Position numbers and translations under genes: made by a program. Positions 59,800 through 61,097 of a stretch of DNA of 61,097 bases are shown piece after piece; within the stretch, counting starts at the first letter, position 1; each line of letters begins with the position of its first letter. This DNA comes from Paracoccaceae bacterium. Lineage in GTDB: Bacteria > Pseudomonadota > Alphaproteobacteria > Rhodobacterales > Rhodobacteraceae. Where the stretch lies: NCBI GenBank assembly GCA_947461435.1, contig CANHLE010000010.1, positions 1 to 61,097 on the forward strand, given 5' to 3'. The notes beneath the pieces were generated by a model. It made no database searches. It worked only from the letters and a program-made list of their open reading frames with translations, and was not told the DNA's origin.

Positions 59800-59845
59800 T
59801 GGGAAAGCGGCCCTGTCAGGATTACGCCGACAGGGCCGTTTCCCA
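59800..59845. terminator. Long terminator hairpin after the oxidoreductase
   Basis: TGGGAAA-g-CGGCCCTGTC (59800-59817) pairs with GACAGGGCCG-TTTCCCA (59829-59845), 17 bp with one bulged G. Palindromic A/T ends suit both directions, although the T tract after it is short. Confidence 0.75.
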
Positions 59846-59899
59846 CTTTGACCTTGCGGCAGGGTCGTGGCAGGTTCGCGCCAGACCATGGAGACCCAG

Positions 59900-60313
59900 A
59901 TGAGCCGCAATTCCGCCTTGACGACGATCACCGCCTATTATGCCGCCTTCAACGCGGGCCATGTCGAGGGGATGCTGGCCTGCTTGCATGACGATTTTGC
60001 CCATCATGTGAATGAGGGGGCCACGCGGTTGGGCAAGGCGGCTTTTGCGGCCTTTTGCGCCCATATGTCGGAAACCTACCGCGAAGAGTTGCGCGATGTG
60101 GTGGTGATGGCCAATGAGGACGGAACGCGCGGGGCGGCAGAATTTATCGTTCAGGGCACCTATCTGAAAACCGACCCGGGCCTGCCCGAAGCGCGGGGGC
60201 AGCGCTATGTTCTGCCGGCGGGCGGTTTTTTCGCCTTGAAGGACGGTAAGATCACGCGGGTGACCACCTATTACAATCTGGCCGATTGGATCAAGCAGGT
60301 CAGCCATGGTTGA
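59900..60313 (+). CDS. NTF2-like (SnoaL/ketosteroid-isomerase-like) protein
   Basis: A 137-residue protein with the cone-shaped NTF2-like pattern: ITAYYAAFNAGHVEGMLACL, HVNEGATRLGKAAFAAFCAH, GQRYVLPAGGFFALKDGKI and TYYNLADWIKQV. Substrate unknown. ATG at 59900 has GGAG with about eight bases of spacing; starts at 59867 and 59888 are less likely. It overlaps the acetyltransferase gene by eight bases. Confidence 0.82.
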   Translation: MSRNSALTTITAYYAAFNAGHVEGMLACLHDDFAHHVNEGATRLGKAAFAAFCAHMSETYREELRDVVVMANEDGTRGAAEFIVQGTYLKTDPGLPEARGQRYVLPAGGFFALKDGKITRVTTYYNLADWIKQVSHG

Positions 60314-60890
60314 GGTGCGCGCCCTGTCGGGGGCCGAGTTGGAGTCGCATCTGGACGATGTGGCACGTCTGCGCATCGCGGTGTTTCGCGACTGGCCCTA
60401 CTTGTATGATGGCACGCTGGAGTATGAGCGGGCCTATCTGAGCACCTATCGCGACAATCCGGGCGCGCTGTTGGTTGGGGCCTTTGATGCCGGAATGCTG
60501 GTGGGCGCATCGACATCGACGTTGATGGAAGATCACGCAGAGGCCTTTTCGGACCCGCTGCGGCAGATCGGACTTCCGGTGGGCGATATCTTGTATGGCG
60601 CGGAATCGGTCTTGCTTCCGGCCTATCGGGGCCAAGGCTTGGGACATCGGTTCTTTGATCTGCGTGAGGCCCACGCGCGGGCCATGGGGCGCGGGCACGT
60701 GGCTTTTTGTTCGGTGGTCCGCCCGGCCGAACATTCCCAGCGCCCCGGCAGTTACCGAACCAATGATGCCTTTTGGGCAGGCCGCGGCTATCGGCCCCTT
60801 CCGGGGGTGATGGCCGAGTTTGCATGGAAAGATCTGGGTGAGCCGGCAGAGAGCGTGAAGCCGCTGCAATTTTGGATGCGCAAACTGTAG
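60306..60890 (+). CDS. GNAT-family acetyltransferase
   Basis: A 194-residue protein of the GNAT fold. The acetyl-CoA loop is VLLPAYRGQGLGHRFF (motif A, RGQGLG); N-terminal VARLRIAVFRDWPYLYDGTL and C-terminal RTNDAFWAGRGYRPL complete it. Substrate unknown. Coupled to the NTF2-like gene, so the two may act on the same compound. Confidence 0.85.
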   Translation: MVEVRALSGAELESHLDDVARLRIAVFRDWPYLYDGTLEYERAYLSTYRDNPGALLVGAFDAGMLVGASTSTLMEDHAEAFSDPLRQIGLPVGDILYGAESVLLPAYRGQGLGHRFFDLREAHARAMGRGHVAFCSVVRPAEHSQRPGSYRTNDAFWAGRGYRPLPGVMAEFAWKDLGEPAESVKPLQFWMRKL

Positions 60891-60970
60891 CGCTGCCCAG
60901 CAAGGCCGGACAGTGCCCAGACCGCGGCAACGCAGACTGGCAAATGGCAGGCGGGCAAAAGGCAGGCGGC

Positions 60971-61097
60971 CTAATGCCCGGCGGCGGCAGCGCGGCGCGG
61001 CGGGACCGAGGGCAAGGCCCCCAGATCAAACAAGCTGTCCAACGTGGGGACACCGTCGATCAGACGGGCCAGATTTTCGGCGCAGCGGGCCAAGAGC
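60971..61097 (-). CDS. C-terminal end of an unidentified gene
   Basis: A minus-strand frame runs off the window: LLARCAENLARLIDGVPTLD, then SLFDLGALPSV and a basic PPRRAAAAGH before the TAG at 60971-60973. The alternation of hydrophobic and polar residues and GC-rich third positions look coding. I do not recognise the family. Confidence 0.5.
   Translation of the reverse strand, partial: LLARCAENLARLIDGVPTLDSLFDLGALPSVPPRRAAAAGH

Overview
The window looks like the chromosome of an alphaproteobacterium of the Rhodobacterales (Rhodobacter/Roseobacter group). Evidence: a DUF1127 gene followed by hairpins with CCTCCTCCC loops (CcsR/cuckoo RNAs), a terminator inside a long mraZ leader as in the Rhodobacter sRNA UpsM, GTTC-N7-GTTC SOS operators, the hisD-UPF0262-phosphatase order, and a Tad pilus locus whose Flp pilins read GAVTVDW. 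Genus and species cannot be named from the sequence. There are no phage genes, insertion sequences, CRISPR arrays or rRNA genes.

Layout. 1-1313: end of a CoA-transferase gene and a convergent lytic transglycosylase. 1635-14569: a complete-looking Tad (Flp) pilus locus with three pilin genes encoding the same protein, a fourth divergent pilin, cpaB, cpaC, an OmpA-type lipoprotein, cpaE, cpaF, tadB, tadC, two TPR lipoproteins, a prepilin peptidase and an AAA ATPase. Strong hairpins divide it into several transcription units. 14592-20977: folate, Mg2+ and purine genes, a ferredoxin, an SOS-box-preceded fragment of DnaE2, a deviant PAP2 protein, a lipoprotein and an HD hydrolase. 21026-30964 (minus): dcw cluster mraZ-rsmH-ftsL-ftsI-murE-murF-mraY-SDR-murD, which stops after murD. 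Its leader carries an UpsM-like sRNA.

31664-44076: an Mrp ATPase, then a DUF1127 gene followed by seven CCTCCTCCC hairpins plus one degenerate hairpin (the most striking element), then a BenE transporter, UvrD/PcrA with its own SOS box, ProC, a MarR/MFS divergent pair and pyruvate carboxylase. 44472-46421: a PhnA-type protein, two identical tRNA-Gly(GCC) genes and a CE7 esterase. 46547-57537: histidine genes hisB, hisH, hisA, hisF, hisE and hisD interleaved with other genes, including a scar where a glutaminase gene and an ada gene have both lost their 3' halves. 57534-61097: UPF0262, a phosphatase-like protein, a divergent HxlR/quinone-reductase-like pair, an NTF2-like protein, an acetyltransferase and the end of an unidentified gene.

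How they work together: the Tad genes build an adhesive pilus. The dcw genes make meso-diaminopimelate peptidoglycan and the septum. The his genes convert PRPP/ATP products to histidine. Two RNA loci known from Rhodobacter stress biology (UpsM-like and CcsR-like) lie only about 2 kb apart. Two of the three decayed genes are DNA-damage functions (the DnaE2 mutasome and Ada), while the SOS operators remain.
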